From the NCBI RefSeq assembly GCF_000164865.1, contig NC_014618.1:4588001-4652000 (forward strand): a DNA stretch of 64,000 nucleotides. Direction: 5' to 3'. Both the position numbers and the translations under genes were made by a program. The notes beneath the pieces were generated by a model, which had not been told where the DNA came from, ran no database searches, and saw only the letters and a list, made by a program, of their open reading frames with translations. Of the stretch, positions 1 to 8,058 are shown piece after piece. This stretch comes from [Enterobacter] lignolyticus SCF1. Lineage in GTDB: Bacteria; Pseudomonadota; Gammaproteobacteria; Enterobacterales; Enterobacteriaceae. The number at the start of each line of letters is the position of its first letter. Position 1 is the stretch's first letter.

Positions 1-749
1 CGGGTTGAGATGCACCGGGTAGACGACCTGTACATCAGGATGGGTCGTGGCGAGCGTCGCCAGCGCCTGGCAAATATGCTCAAAGCCGCTGCCGAAACTT
101 TCCCGACGGTGGCCGGTGACCAGAATCGTCTTTTTACCGTTATTGAGAAACGGATAGCGCACCGCCATCTCTGCACGCTGCGATGCCTCGCTCAGCACGC
201 TGTCGCGCACCCAGAACAGCGCGTCGATGACCGTATTGCCGGTGACCACAATCCGCTGTTCCGGGATGTTTTCCCGCAGCAGGTTGTCACGCGAGGTGGT
301 CGTCGGCGCAAAGTGCCACGCCGCCAGGTGCCCCGTGAGCGTACGGTTAGCCTCTTCCGGCCAGGGCGAGTAGAGGTTGCCGGTACGTAAACCCGCCTCA
401 ACGTGGCCGACCGGAATACGCTGATAAAACGCCGCCAGGCTTGCCGCCATGGTCGTGGTGGTATCGCCATGAACCAGAACAACGTCCGGCTGGAAGGACT
501 CCAGCACCGGTTTAAGCCCCTGCAGGATCTTGCAGGTAATTTCCGTCAGCCCCTGGCCTGGGCTCATGATGTTGAGATCATAGTCCGGCACAATGGCAAA
601 CAGCTTCAACACCTGATCGAGCATCTCCCGATGCTGCGCGGTTACGCATACTTTTGCCTCAAAGTGAGGATCCTTTGCTAACGCATGAACCAGAGGCGCC
701 ATTTTGATGGCCTCTGGCCGAGTGCCAAATACGGTAAGTACTTTCACAT
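1..749 (-). CDS. wecB: UDP-N-acetylglucosamine 2-epimerase (partial)
   Basis: The gene runs off the window start, so only the N-terminal ~249 codons are present. The protein begins MKVLTVFGTRPEAIKM, the typical start of the non-hydrolysing UDP-GlcNAc 2-epimerases, and continues with HVEAGLRTG and VTGHRRESFG motifs. The enzyme converts UDP-GlcNAc to UDP-ManNAc in the cytoplasm for enterobacterial common antigen. It follows wecA and wzzE on the same strand, as in E. coli. The ATG at 749 has a GAGAAG-type ribosome site. Confidence 0.95.
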
Positions 750-804
750 CGCTTCTCTTCGATTAGATGATAAAGGCAAACGCCCCCTCATCATGGGGAA
801 TACA

Positions 805-1851
805 CTAGTACTCACGGCGACGTGCCAACGCGACGCCGGCGCCAATGAGCCCACCCACAATGCCCCACATCACCATCAGGAACGTACGGCGAGGGCTGTC
901 GCGTTTTACAGGTTCCTCAGGGGTACGCAAATAGCGATAGGTCTGAAAACGCGGGTCCAGCGTCGGCCCCACGTTCAGCGTCGTCAGCATGGCGCGGTTT
1001 TGATCGTAATCGAGGTCAAACGCCGGCCCTACTGCCTGCAGATTTTCCAGCCGCGCCTGTAGCATAGGCCGCCCTAACAGGAAAAGCTCAGAATCCGGTA
1101 ACTCTTCGGCGGGCACATCGGTCGCGCTGCGCGACAGATTGTGCTGCTGCGCGACCTTCAGCGCTTCCTCAACGCTGTGCACCCGACGGTTAAAAATCGC
1201 CTGCGCTACCGCCTCCTGGCGTTTCACCTGTGCCTTCAGCTGGGTCGTGCGCGCCGCCCATGCGCCCTTCAGCTCTTCGTTAAGATGGCCCGCAGCGCGC
1301 TGGCTGGCGAACGCCACGTATTGACGCAGCAGGTTATTCGCATCCGGCGCGGTCTCCGCCACCAGCTTCACGCTGTCGCTGACGCTTTTCGCCGCATCGC
1401 CTGGGGTGTACAGAATATCGCTTATCAGCTCATCCAGCAGCGCCGCATCCGCTCTTGCATTTCCCGACATACGCTGCTTGTAGTAATCCGTTTGCAGCCA
1501 GAAGTCGCGGCGGGTATCCCATGACGCCAGCTGCATGATGAACTCCTTGTAGGCCTCGTCCATCACCGTTGGCGGCTCGGCGGCGGCCTGGTTAATTTTG
1601 TTATCCAGATTACGGATGAACTGCTGCTGGGAATAATATCCCCCTAGCATGTTGACCGTCGGACGGTCGGTAATTGCCGTCGCGCTCCACTCCTGGCGGG
1701 CGAAAAAGGTATAGACGAGCACCACCAGCGCAAACAGCAGCGCCATCCCCACTATCCAGCGTTTTCCCGCCCATAACGTACGAAACAGACCGCGAATATC
1801 CAGCTCATTTTCAGCGTTTGCTGAGTGTGCATCCGGTAATGGTTGAGTCAT
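805..1851 (-). CDS. wzzE: Enterobacterial common antigen chain-length regulator WzzE
   Basis: This 348-residue inner-membrane polysaccharide co-polymerase sets the modal length of enterobacterial common antigen chains. It has a short cytoplasmic N-terminus, a first membrane segment at about residues 32-52, a large periplasmic coiled-coil-rich domain, and a second membrane segment near 320-342 ending in basic residues. It is the same length as E. coli WzzE and nearly collinear with it. It lies between wecA and wecB in the wec operon. Confidence 0.96.
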   Translation of the reverse strand: MTQPLPDAHSANAENELDIRGLFRTLWAGKRWIVGMALLFALVVLVYTFFARQEWSATAITDRPTVNMLGGYYSQQQFIRNLDNKINQAAAEPPTVMDEAYKEFIMQLASWDTRRDFWLQTDYYKQRMSGNARADAALLDELISDILYTPGDAAKSVSDSVKLVAETAPDANNLLRQYVAFASQRAAGHLNEELKGAWAARTTQLKAQVKRQEAVAQAIFNRRVHSVEEALKVAQQHNLSRSATDVPAEELPDSELFLLGRPMLQARLENLQAVGPAFDLDYDQNRAMLTTLNVGPTLDPRFQTYRYLRTPEEPVKRDSPRRTFLMVMWGIVGGLIGAGVALARRREY

Positions 1852-1864
1852 CGTTCTTCCAGTT

Positions 1865-2968
1865 TTACTTGGTTAATTTTGGCGTCTTACCGCTGTTTCG
1901 GCGAATTCTGCGCTTCAGGCGTTTGATAAACCGCGCCACTTTCCATGCGCGTTTAATGCAGTATCCGTACAGGAAAAAGGCAAAGAAAAACAGGATCAGC
2001 ATGACCCATTCAGGAATAACGTGCGTATATTCACCGGCCACGCCAATTCCCGCCAGCAGCGCAGCCGCCAGCGTAATCAGCACAAACGCCTGGCGGGAAG
2101 TAAACCCGGCGCGCATGATCAGATGATGAATGTGCTGGCGGTCCGGCGAGAAGGGGCTCATGCCTTTGCGCAGACGGCGGAACATAATCGCCACCATGTC
2201 CATCAGCGGAATCGCGATGATCCACAGCGCGGTGACCGGGCTTATCGGGTGCGTTACGCCCTGGGTGGTTTCCATCAGGATCCAGATGACCGTAAAGCCA
2301 ATAAGCGTACTGCCGGCATCGCCCATAAACACCTTATAGCGACGGCCAAGCACGCCGAGATTAAGCATAATATAGGGAACGATGGCGGCGATCATGGCAA
2401 AACACCACATCGCGAGATTGCTCTGACCGTCGAACCACAGGATGATCCCCATGGCGGCGAATGAGACGCAGGAGAGCCCGCCCAGCAGGCCATCAATGCC
2501 GTCGACCATGTTGAACGCGTTAATCGCGGCCCACACGGCGAACAGCGTCAGGAAATAGCCAAACGGCCCCAGAACCAGCTCCCACGAGCCGAAAATATAG
2601 CCGAGGCTGCTGAGGTACAGTTTGCCGACGACCATCATCACGATACCGACGACCGCCTGAACGGCGGCGCGAATTTTCACGCTGATATCGTAGCGATCGT
2701 CGAGCGCCCCGACCAGCACCAGGACGCCGGCGCAGGAGAGATACAGCGCGGCGTGAGGGATGTAGTGATCGATAATACCGAAGGTGAAGCATATCCCGGC
2801 GTAAACGGAGATCCCTCCCACCAGCGGAATCATCCCCTGATGGCGTTTACGGTAGTTGGGTTTATCCACTAAACCCACCTTTTTAGCCGCTTTACGTGCA
2901 AAAAAAAGGAATAAGGTTGTGAATAGAAAAATACTGATCAGATCAGCACCCGCTGTCAGTAAATTCAC
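1865..2968 (-). CDS. wecA: UDP-GlcNAc:undecaprenyl-phosphate GlcNAc-1-phosphate transferase
   Basis: WecA transfers GlcNAc-1-phosphate to undecaprenyl phosphate, the first lipid-linked step for enterobacterial common antigen and many O antigens. The 367 residues form about 11 membrane segments and carry the family motifs: GALDDRYD near residue 90, NMVDGIDG near 155 and the cytoplasmic PDRQHIHHL motif. A basic C-terminal tail follows. It is the first wec gene after rho and starts 13 bases upstream of wzzE. Confidence 0.97.
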   Translation of the reverse strand: MNLLTAGADLISIFLFTTLFLFFARKAAKKVGLVDKPNYRKRHQGMIPLVGGISVYAGICFTFGIIDHYIPHAALYLSCAGVLVLVGALDDRYDISVKIRAAVQAVVGIVMMVVGKLYLSSLGYIFGSWELVLGPFGYFLTLFAVWAAINAFNMVDGIDGLLGGLSCVSFAAMGIILWFDGQSNLAMWCFAMIAAIVPYIMLNLGVLGRRYKVFMGDAGSTLIGFTVIWILMETTQGVTHPISPVTALWIIAIPLMDMVAIMFRRLRKGMSPFSPDRQHIHHLIMRAGFTSRQAFVLITLAAALLAGIGVAGEYTHVIPEWVMLILFFFAFFLYGYCIKRAWKVARFIKRLKRRIRRNSGKTPKLTK

Positions 2969-3160
2969 AATTCGTGCTCTCTGCGAAAATTAATAGCGAA
3001 AGTATACTCACGAAAGCGCTTCTCCTGAAGAGGAATACAGGGGAGAAATAGGTGGATTTATCTGTTTCTTAATCAGAAAACGCCATGGCCGCTTGCGTTG
3101 TGCAAAATTTAGCACCGTGCTTCTTTCGTTATTACATTCACATCACGTATGAAATAAACG
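2969..3160. other. rho-wecA intergenic region
   Basis: This gap holds the region upstream of wecA on the minus strand and the 3' side of the rho terminator. No ORF or RNA gene was recognised. It probably carries the wec operon promoter, but no convincing -35/-10 pair was assigned. Confidence 0.5.
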
Positions 3161-3193
3161 AAAACGCCACGCAGAAAGGTGCGTGGCGTTTTC
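3161..3193 (-). terminator. rho terminator
   Basis: A perfect 12-bp stem (AAAACGCCACGC / GCGTGGCGTTTT) with a short loop lies 13 bases past the rho stop on the minus strand and ends in a T run, as an intrinsic terminator does. Confidence 0.9.
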
Positions 3194-3206
3194 TAACCGG
3201 CGGTTT

Positions 3207-4466
3207 TTACGAACGTTTCATCATATCGAAGAAGTCGTCGTTGGTTTTGGTCATCGCCAGTTTGTTAATGAGGAACTCCATCGCATCGATTTCACCCATC
3301 GGATGGATGATTTTGCGCAGGATCCACATTTTCTGCAGCTCTTCCTGAGTGGTGAGCAGCTCTTCTTTACGGGTGCCGGAACGGTTGTAGTCGATAGCCG
3401 GGAAGACGCGTTTTTCAGCAATCTTACGAGACAGGTGCAGCTCCATGTTGCCTGTACCTTTAAATTCTTCGTAGATAACTTCGTCCATTTTGGAACCGGT
3501 ATCGATAAGCGCCGTTGCGATGATGGTCAGGCTGCCGCCCTCTTCGACGTTACGCGCCGCACCGAAGAAACGCTTCGGACGATGCAGGGCGTTGGCGTCC
3601 ACACCACCGGTCAGAACTTTACCGGAAGCCGGCACCACGGTGTTGTAAGCGCGCGCCAGACGGGTGATGGAGTCGAGCAGAATGATAACGTCTTTCTTGT
3701 GCTCAACCAGACGCTTCGCCTTCTCGATAACCATTTCCGCGACCTGAACGTGACGGGATGCCGGTTCGTCGAAGGTAGAAGCAACCACTTCGCCTTTGAC
3801 CAGACGCTGCATCTCGGTAACTTCTTCCGGACGTTCGTCGATCAGCAGCACCATCAGCACGCAGTCCGGATGGTTGTAAGCGATGCTCTGCGCGATGTTC
3901 TGCAGCAGCATGGTTTTACCGGCTTTCGGCGGCGCGACGATCAGGCCACGCTGGCCGCGGCCGATTGGCGATGCCAGATCCAGAACGCGCGCGGTCAAAT
4001 CTTCGGTCGACCCGTTGCCACGCTCCATACGCAGACGAGAATTCGCGTGCAGCGGCGTTAAGTTCTCGAACAGGATCTTGTTACGCGCGTTTTCCGGTTT
4101 GTCGTAGTTAACCTCGTTAACTTTCAACAGCGCAAAGTAGCGTTCACCCTCTTTCGGCGGACGAATCTTACCTGAAATGGTGTCACCAGTGCGGAGGTTG
4201 AAACGGCGGATTTGGCTGGGGGATACGTAGATGTCGTCAGGGCCGGCGAGGTAGGAGCTGTCTGCGGAGCGGAGGAAACCAAATCCATCCTGCAGAATCT
4301 CCAGCACACCATCGCCAAAGATATCTTCGCCACTCTTCGCGTGCTGCTTCAGGATGGCAAAAATAATGTCCTGTTTGCGCATACGGGCCAGGTTTTCTAG
4401 CCCCATATTTTCGCCGAGAGTGATCAGCTCAGAAACCGGCGTATTCTTTAATTCGGTAAGATTCAT
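3207..4466 (-). CDS. rho: Transcription termination factor Rho
   Basis: Rho is a hexameric RNA-dependent ATPase/helicase that ends transcription. The 419 residues match E. coli Rho in length. An N-terminal helix domain is followed by the cold-shock-like primary RNA site (GFGFLRSADSSY, about residues 58-70), the Walker A loop APPKAGKT near 178, Walker B LLIDERPEEV near 260, and the Q/R loops around SITRLARAYN and GKVLTGGVD. It lies between trxA and the wec operon, preceded by a long leader. Confidence 0.99.
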   Translation of the reverse strand: MNLTELKNTPVSELITLGENMGLENLARMRKQDIIFAILKQHAKSGEDIFGDGVLEILQDGFGFLRSADSSYLAGPDDIYVSPSQIRRFNLRTGDTISGKIRPPKEGERYFALLKVNEVNYDKPENARNKILFENLTPLHANSRLRMERGNGSTEDLTARVLDLASPIGRGQRGLIVAPPKAGKTMLLQNIAQSIAYNHPDCVLMVLLIDERPEEVTEMQRLVKGEVVASTFDEPASRHVQVAEMVIEKAKRLVEHKKDVIILLDSITRLARAYNTVVPASGKVLTGGVDANALHRPKRFFGAARNVEEGGSLTIIATALIDTGSKMDEVIYEEFKGTGNMELHLSRKIAEKRVFPAIDYNRSGTRKEELLTTQEELQKMWILRKIIHPMGEIDAMEFLINKLAMTKTNDDFFDMMKRS

Positions 4467-4789
4467 AGTGGTGTGAGGGGTAAATCTCGAACGTATGTTG
4501 TGAATGGTATGGCAGGGTCATCCATGCCTGTTTACGGCTTTCAACTCATGTCTGTACGCGGCCTGGTCAAAGGAAAAAACACAGAACTGAAACGACGAGA
4601 CGGAATAAGCGATAAGCCTGAAATCTTTAAGCCTCACGCGAGTGATACGGGAAGCCTGGGTAAAACCAGATTCAAACTACATTAGGTATGTTTAAAACGA
4701 AGTCAACGTTAACTTAGCACGACTTATCGCAGGCGTCCAGCAATCCCTCTATTTTCGGAACCGTGGACGCCGCAATATTGAGGCTATCC
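4467..4789 (-). promoter_or_regulatory. rho leader / trxA-rho intergenic region
   Basis: This ~320-base region upstream of rho corresponds to the long rho 5' leader, which in E. coli carries Rho autoregulation and encodes rhoL. It contains a rhoL-like reading frame at 4541-4624. An inverted repeat (GGCGTCCA at 4732-4739 with TGGACGCC at 4763-4770) lies between trxA and this leader but is not followed by a T tract. Confidence 0.6.
4541..4624 (-). CDS. rhoL: rhoL-like leader peptide without a standard start codon
   Basis: On the minus strand a frame ending at 4541 encodes ISGLSLIPSRRFSS...DMS. It matches the body of the E. coli 33-residue RhoL leader (ISGSSLNPSCRFSS...KDMSR) in the expected place upstream of rho. 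The E. coli ATG is not present: a GTG at the equivalent point is out of frame by what looks like a 2-base loss. The only in-frame start with a spaced GAGG is the ATT at 4624. Either RhoL is decaying here or it uses a rare ATT start. The homology is clear; expression is not. Confidence 0.45.
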   Translation of the reverse strand: MSGLSLIPSRRFSSVFFPLTRPRTDMS

Positions 4790-5119
4790 TCAGGCGAGGT
4801 TAGCTTCCAGGAACTCTTTCAGCTGACCTTTGGACAGCGCGCCCACTTTGGTCGCGACGACTTCGCCCTGTTTGAACAGCAGCAGGGTTGGAATGCCGCG
4901 GATGCCGTATTTCGGCGCGGTACCCGGGTTCTGGTCGATGTTCAGTTTGGCCACGGTCAGTTTACCGTCGAACTCTTCGGCGATTTCATCCAGAATCGGG
5001 GCGATCATTTTGCACGGACCGCACCACTCTGCCCAGAAATCGACGAGGGTCAGCCCGTCAGCCTTGAGTACGTCCGTGTCAAAACTGTCGTCAGTCAGGT
5101 GAATAATTTTATCGCTCAT
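4790..5119 (-). CDS. trxA: Thioredoxin 1
   Basis: This 109-residue cytoplasmic dithiol reductase serves ribonucleotide reductase, PAPS reductase and general disulfide exchange. It has the WCGPC active site (Cys33, Cys36), the buried Asp27 and the GIPT cis-proline loop. The ATG at 5119 gives MSDKIIHLTD, the conserved N-terminus and exact E. coli length; the longer frame starting at 5161 is not used. It is divergent from rhlB. Confidence 0.98.
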   Translation of the reverse strand: MSDKIIHLTDDSFDTDVLKADGLTLVDFWAEWCGPCKMIAPILDEIAEEFDGKLTVAKLNIDQNPGTAPKYGIRGIPTLLLFKQGEVVATKVGALSKGQLKEFLEANLA

Positions 5120-5270
5120 AGTTAACTCCGCAGGAATAAGCCTGGTGTGTTGGTGTAGCATTAATCAACAATCAACGCCTCGTTGATGTTGCTTTAGCCA
5201 ACGAAAGGTTGACGTTATTTCACCGGATACGCTTTCTTAATGCAATAGTAAGCTGATATTCTACCACACT
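5120..5270. promoter_or_regulatory. trxA/rhlB divergent promoter region
   Basis: A 150-base gap separates the divergent trxA and rhlB starts and must contain both promoters. It is A+T-rich near rhlB. No specific operator was recognised. Confidence 0.5.
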
Positions 5271-6536
5271 ATGAGCAAAACACATTTAACAGAACAGAAG
5301 TTTTCCGACTTCGCCCTGCACCCAACGGTGATTGAAGCCCTTGAAAAGAAAGGCTTTCATAATTGCACGCCCATTCAGGCATTGGCTCTGCCGCTGACGC
5401 TGGCAGGCCGTGACGTTGCGGGTCAGGCGCAAACCGGTACTGGCAAAACGATGGCGTTCCTGACGTCAACGTTTCATTATCTCCTCTCTCATCCGGCGAT
5501 GGAAAATCGCCAGGTGAACCAACCGCGCGCGCTGATCATGGCGCCAACCCGCGAGCTGGCGGTGCAGATCCACGCGGATGCTGAACCCCTGGCAAGCGCC
5601 AGCGGCCTGAAGCTGGGCCTCGCCTACGGCGGCGACGGCTACGATAAGCAGCTGAAAGTGCTGGAAAACGGTGTCGATATTTTGATCGGCACAACCGGTC
5701 GTCTCATTGATTACGCCAGACAAAACCATATTAACCTGGGCGCGATTCAGGTCGTGGTGCTGGACGAAGCCGATCGCATGTACGATCTCGGCTTTATCAA
5801 AGATATTCGCTGGCTGTTCCGCCGCATGCCGCCGGCCAATCAGCGCCTGAACATGCTGTTTTCCGCTACGCTCTCCTACCGCGTACGCGAACTGGCGTTC
5901 GAGCAGATGAACAACGCCGAGTACGTCGAAGTGGAACCGGAACAGAAAACCGGCCACCGCATTAAAGAAGAGCTTTTCTATCCGTCTAACGACGAGAAAA
6001 TGCGCCTGCTGCAAACGCTGCTGGAGGAAGAGTGGCCGGATCGCGCCATTATCTTCGCTAACACCAAGCACCGCTGCGAAGATATCTGGGGCCATCTGGC
6101 TGCGGACGGCCACCGCGTCGGCCTGCTGACCGGCGACGTGGCGCAGAAAAAACGCCTGCGCATTCTGGAGGAGTTCACCCGTGGCGATCTTGATATCCTC
6201 GTCGCCACCGACGTCGCCGCTCGCGGCCTGCATATTCCGGCCGTGACCCACGTCTTTAACTACGACCTGCCGGACGACTGCGAAGATTACGTTCACCGCA
6301 TCGGCCGTACCGGACGCGCTGGCGCCAGCGGCCACTCTGTCAGCCTCGCCTGTGAAGAGTACGCGCTGAACCTGCCGGCTATCGAGACCTATATCGGCCA
6401 CTCGATTCCGGTAAGCAAGTACAATCCGGACGCGCTGATGACGGATCTGCCGAAGCCGTTCCGCCTGACGCGTACGCGCCCGGGTAATGGTCCGCGCCGC
6501 ACCGGCGCGCCGCGTAACCGTCGTCGTTCGGGTTAA
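5271..6536 (+). CDS. rhlB: ATP-dependent RNA helicase RhlB
   Basis: RhlB is the DEAD-box helicase of the RNase E degradosome. The 421 residues carry the Q motif (FHNCTPIQALALP), motif I AQTGTGKT, motif II DEAD in VLDEADRM, motif III SAT in FSATLS, and motif VI HRIGRTGRAG, followed by a basic C-terminal tail (RTRPGNGPRRTGAPRNRRRS). The start lies close upstream of the conserved MSKTHLTEQKF. It ends eight bases before gppA. Confidence 0.98.
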   Translation: MSKTHLTEQKFSDFALHPTVIEALEKKGFHNCTPIQALALPLTLAGRDVAGQAQTGTGKTMAFLTSTFHYLLSHPAMENRQVNQPRALIMAPTRELAVQIHADAEPLASASGLKLGLAYGGDGYDKQLKVLENGVDILIGTTGRLIDYARQNHINLGAIQVVVLDEADRMYDLGFIKDIRWLFRRMPPANQRLNMLFSATLSYRVRELAFEQMNNAEYVEVEPEQKTGHRIKEELFYPSNDEKMRLLQTLLEEEWPDRAIIFANTKHRCEDIWGHLAADGHRVGLLTGDVAQKKRLRILEEFTRGDLDILVATDVAARGLHIPAVTHVFNYDLPDDCEDYVHRIGRTGRAGASGHSVSLACEEYALNLPAIETYIGHSIPVSKYNPDALMTDLPKPFRLTRTRPGNGPRRTGAPRNRRRSG

Positions 6537-6543
6537 ATACGCT

Positions 6544-8043
6544 ATGCTCAGCACCGCCTCTTCGCTTTATGCAGCTATCGATCTCGGTTCCAATAGTTTT
6601 CATATGCTGGTTGTGCGCGAAGTGGCGGGGAGCATTCAGACCCTCACCAGAATTAAGCGCAAAGTGCGCCTGGCCGCCGGGTTATCTCGCGATAACGTAC
6701 TGGCGCCGGAAGCGATGGAGCGCGGCTGGCAGTGCCTGCGCCTGTTTGCCGAACGTCTGCAGGACATCCCCCAGGCGCAAATTCGCGTCGTAGCGACCGC
6801 CACCTTGCGCCTTGCCGTCAACGCCCAGGCGTTCATCGCGAAAGCGCAGGAGATTCTGGGCTGTCCGGTACAGGTTATCAGCGGCGAAGAAGAAGCGCGG
6901 CTGATTTACCAGGGCGTGGCGCATACCACGGGCGGCGACGATCGTCGTCTGGTGGTGGATATCGGCGGCGCCAGCACCGAGCTGGTCACCGGCACCGGCG
7001 CGCAAACCACGTCGCTGTTCAGCCTGTCGATGGGCTGCGTCACCTGGCTTGAACGCTACTTCTCCGATCGCAATCTTGAGCAAACGCATTTCGATACCGC
7101 CGAACAGGCGGCGCGCGATGTGCTGCGCCCGGTCGCCGACGAGCTTCGTCGCCATGGCTGGAAGGTTTGCGTCGGCGCATCCGGCACCGTACAGGCGCTA
7201 CAGGAAATTATGATGGCGCAGGGCATGGACGAGCGGATCACCCTCGCCAAGCTGCAGCAGCTTAAGCAGCGCGCCATCCAGTGCGGACGCCTCGAAGAGC
7301 TCGAAATTCAGGGACTGACGCTTGAACGCGCGCTGGTTTTCCCCAGCGGGCTGGCGATTCTTATCGCCATCTTCACCGAACTCAACATCCAGTGCATGAC
7401 CCTCGCGGGCGGCGCGCTGCGGGAAGGTCTGGTCTACGGCATGCTGCATCTGGCGGTCGATCAGGATATCCGCCGCCGTACGCTGCGCAATATTCAGCGA
7501 CGCTTTATGGTGGATACCGAGCAGGCGCAGCGCGTTGCGCAGCTGGCGTCGCATTTCGCCGATCAGGTGGGCGAGCAGTGGGAGCTGGAGCCGCTAAGCC
7601 GCGAGCTGCTGCTCAGCGCCTGCCATCTGCATGAAATCGGCCTTAGCGTTGATTTTAAATACGCGCCGCAGCACGCGGCCTATCTGGTCAAAAATCTCGA
7701 TCTGCCGGGCTTTACTCCGGCGCAGAAAAAGCTGCTGGCCACGCTGGTGCTCAATCAGACCAACACCATCGATCTGCCGTCGCTGCATCAGCAAAACGCC
7801 GTGCCGCCGAGGGTGGCGGAACATCTTTGTCGGCTGCTGCGTCTGGCAATCCTCTTCGCCAGCCGCCGCCGCGACGATTTGCTGCCCGAGGTTTCGCTCA
7901 GCGCCCGCGGCGAAACGCTGACGATGCAGCTGCCGCAAGGCTGGCTGGAGGAACACCCGCTCGGCACCGAGATGGTCGAGCAGGAAAGCCAGTGGCAAAG
8001 CTACGTTCACTGGCCGCTGGACATCGCCGCCCCCTCTGCCTGA
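6544..8043 (+). CDS. gppA: Guanosine pentaphosphatase / exopolyphosphatase GppA
   Basis: GppA hydrolyses pppGpp to ppGpp and can degrade polyphosphate chains. The 499 residues have the ASKHA phosphatase fold: phosphate-1 loop DLGSNSFH near residue 13, DIGGASTEL near 140, and an HD-like C-terminal half (ACHLHEIGLSVDF). The ATG at 6544 matches the E. coli N-terminus and follows rhlB by eight bases, so the two are probably co-transcribed. The protein is a few residues longer than in E. coli at its C-terminus. Confidence 0.97.
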   Translation: MLSTASSLYAAIDLGSNSFHMLVVREVAGSIQTLTRIKRKVRLAAGLSRDNVLAPEAMERGWQCLRLFAERLQDIPQAQIRVVATATLRLAVNAQAFIAKAQEILGCPVQVISGEEEARLIYQGVAHTTGGDDRRLVVDIGGASTELVTGTGAQTTSLFSLSMGCVTWLERYFSDRNLEQTHFDTAEQAARDVLRPVADELRRHGWKVCVGASGTVQALQEIMMAQGMDERITLAKLQQLKQRAIQCGRLEELEIQGLTLERALVFPSGLAILIAIFTELNIQCMTLAGGALREGLVYGMLHLAVDQDIRRRTLRNIQRRFMVDTEQAQRVAQLASHFADQVGEQWELEPLSRELLLSACHLHEIGLSVDFKYAPQHAAYLVKNLDLPGFTPAQKKLLATLVLNQTNTIDLPSLHQQNAVPPRVAEHLCRLLRLAILFASRRRDDLLPEVSLSARGETLTMQLPQGWLEEHPLGTEMVEQESQWQSYVHWPLDIAAPSA

Positions 8044-8058
8044 GGGAGATAACCGCGT

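Noticed and set aside
4732..4770. Inverted repeat GGCGTCCA/TGGACGCC after trxA as a terminator
   Set aside because: The 23-base loop and missing T tract make it a poor intrinsic terminator. It is mentioned only as part of the rho leader region.
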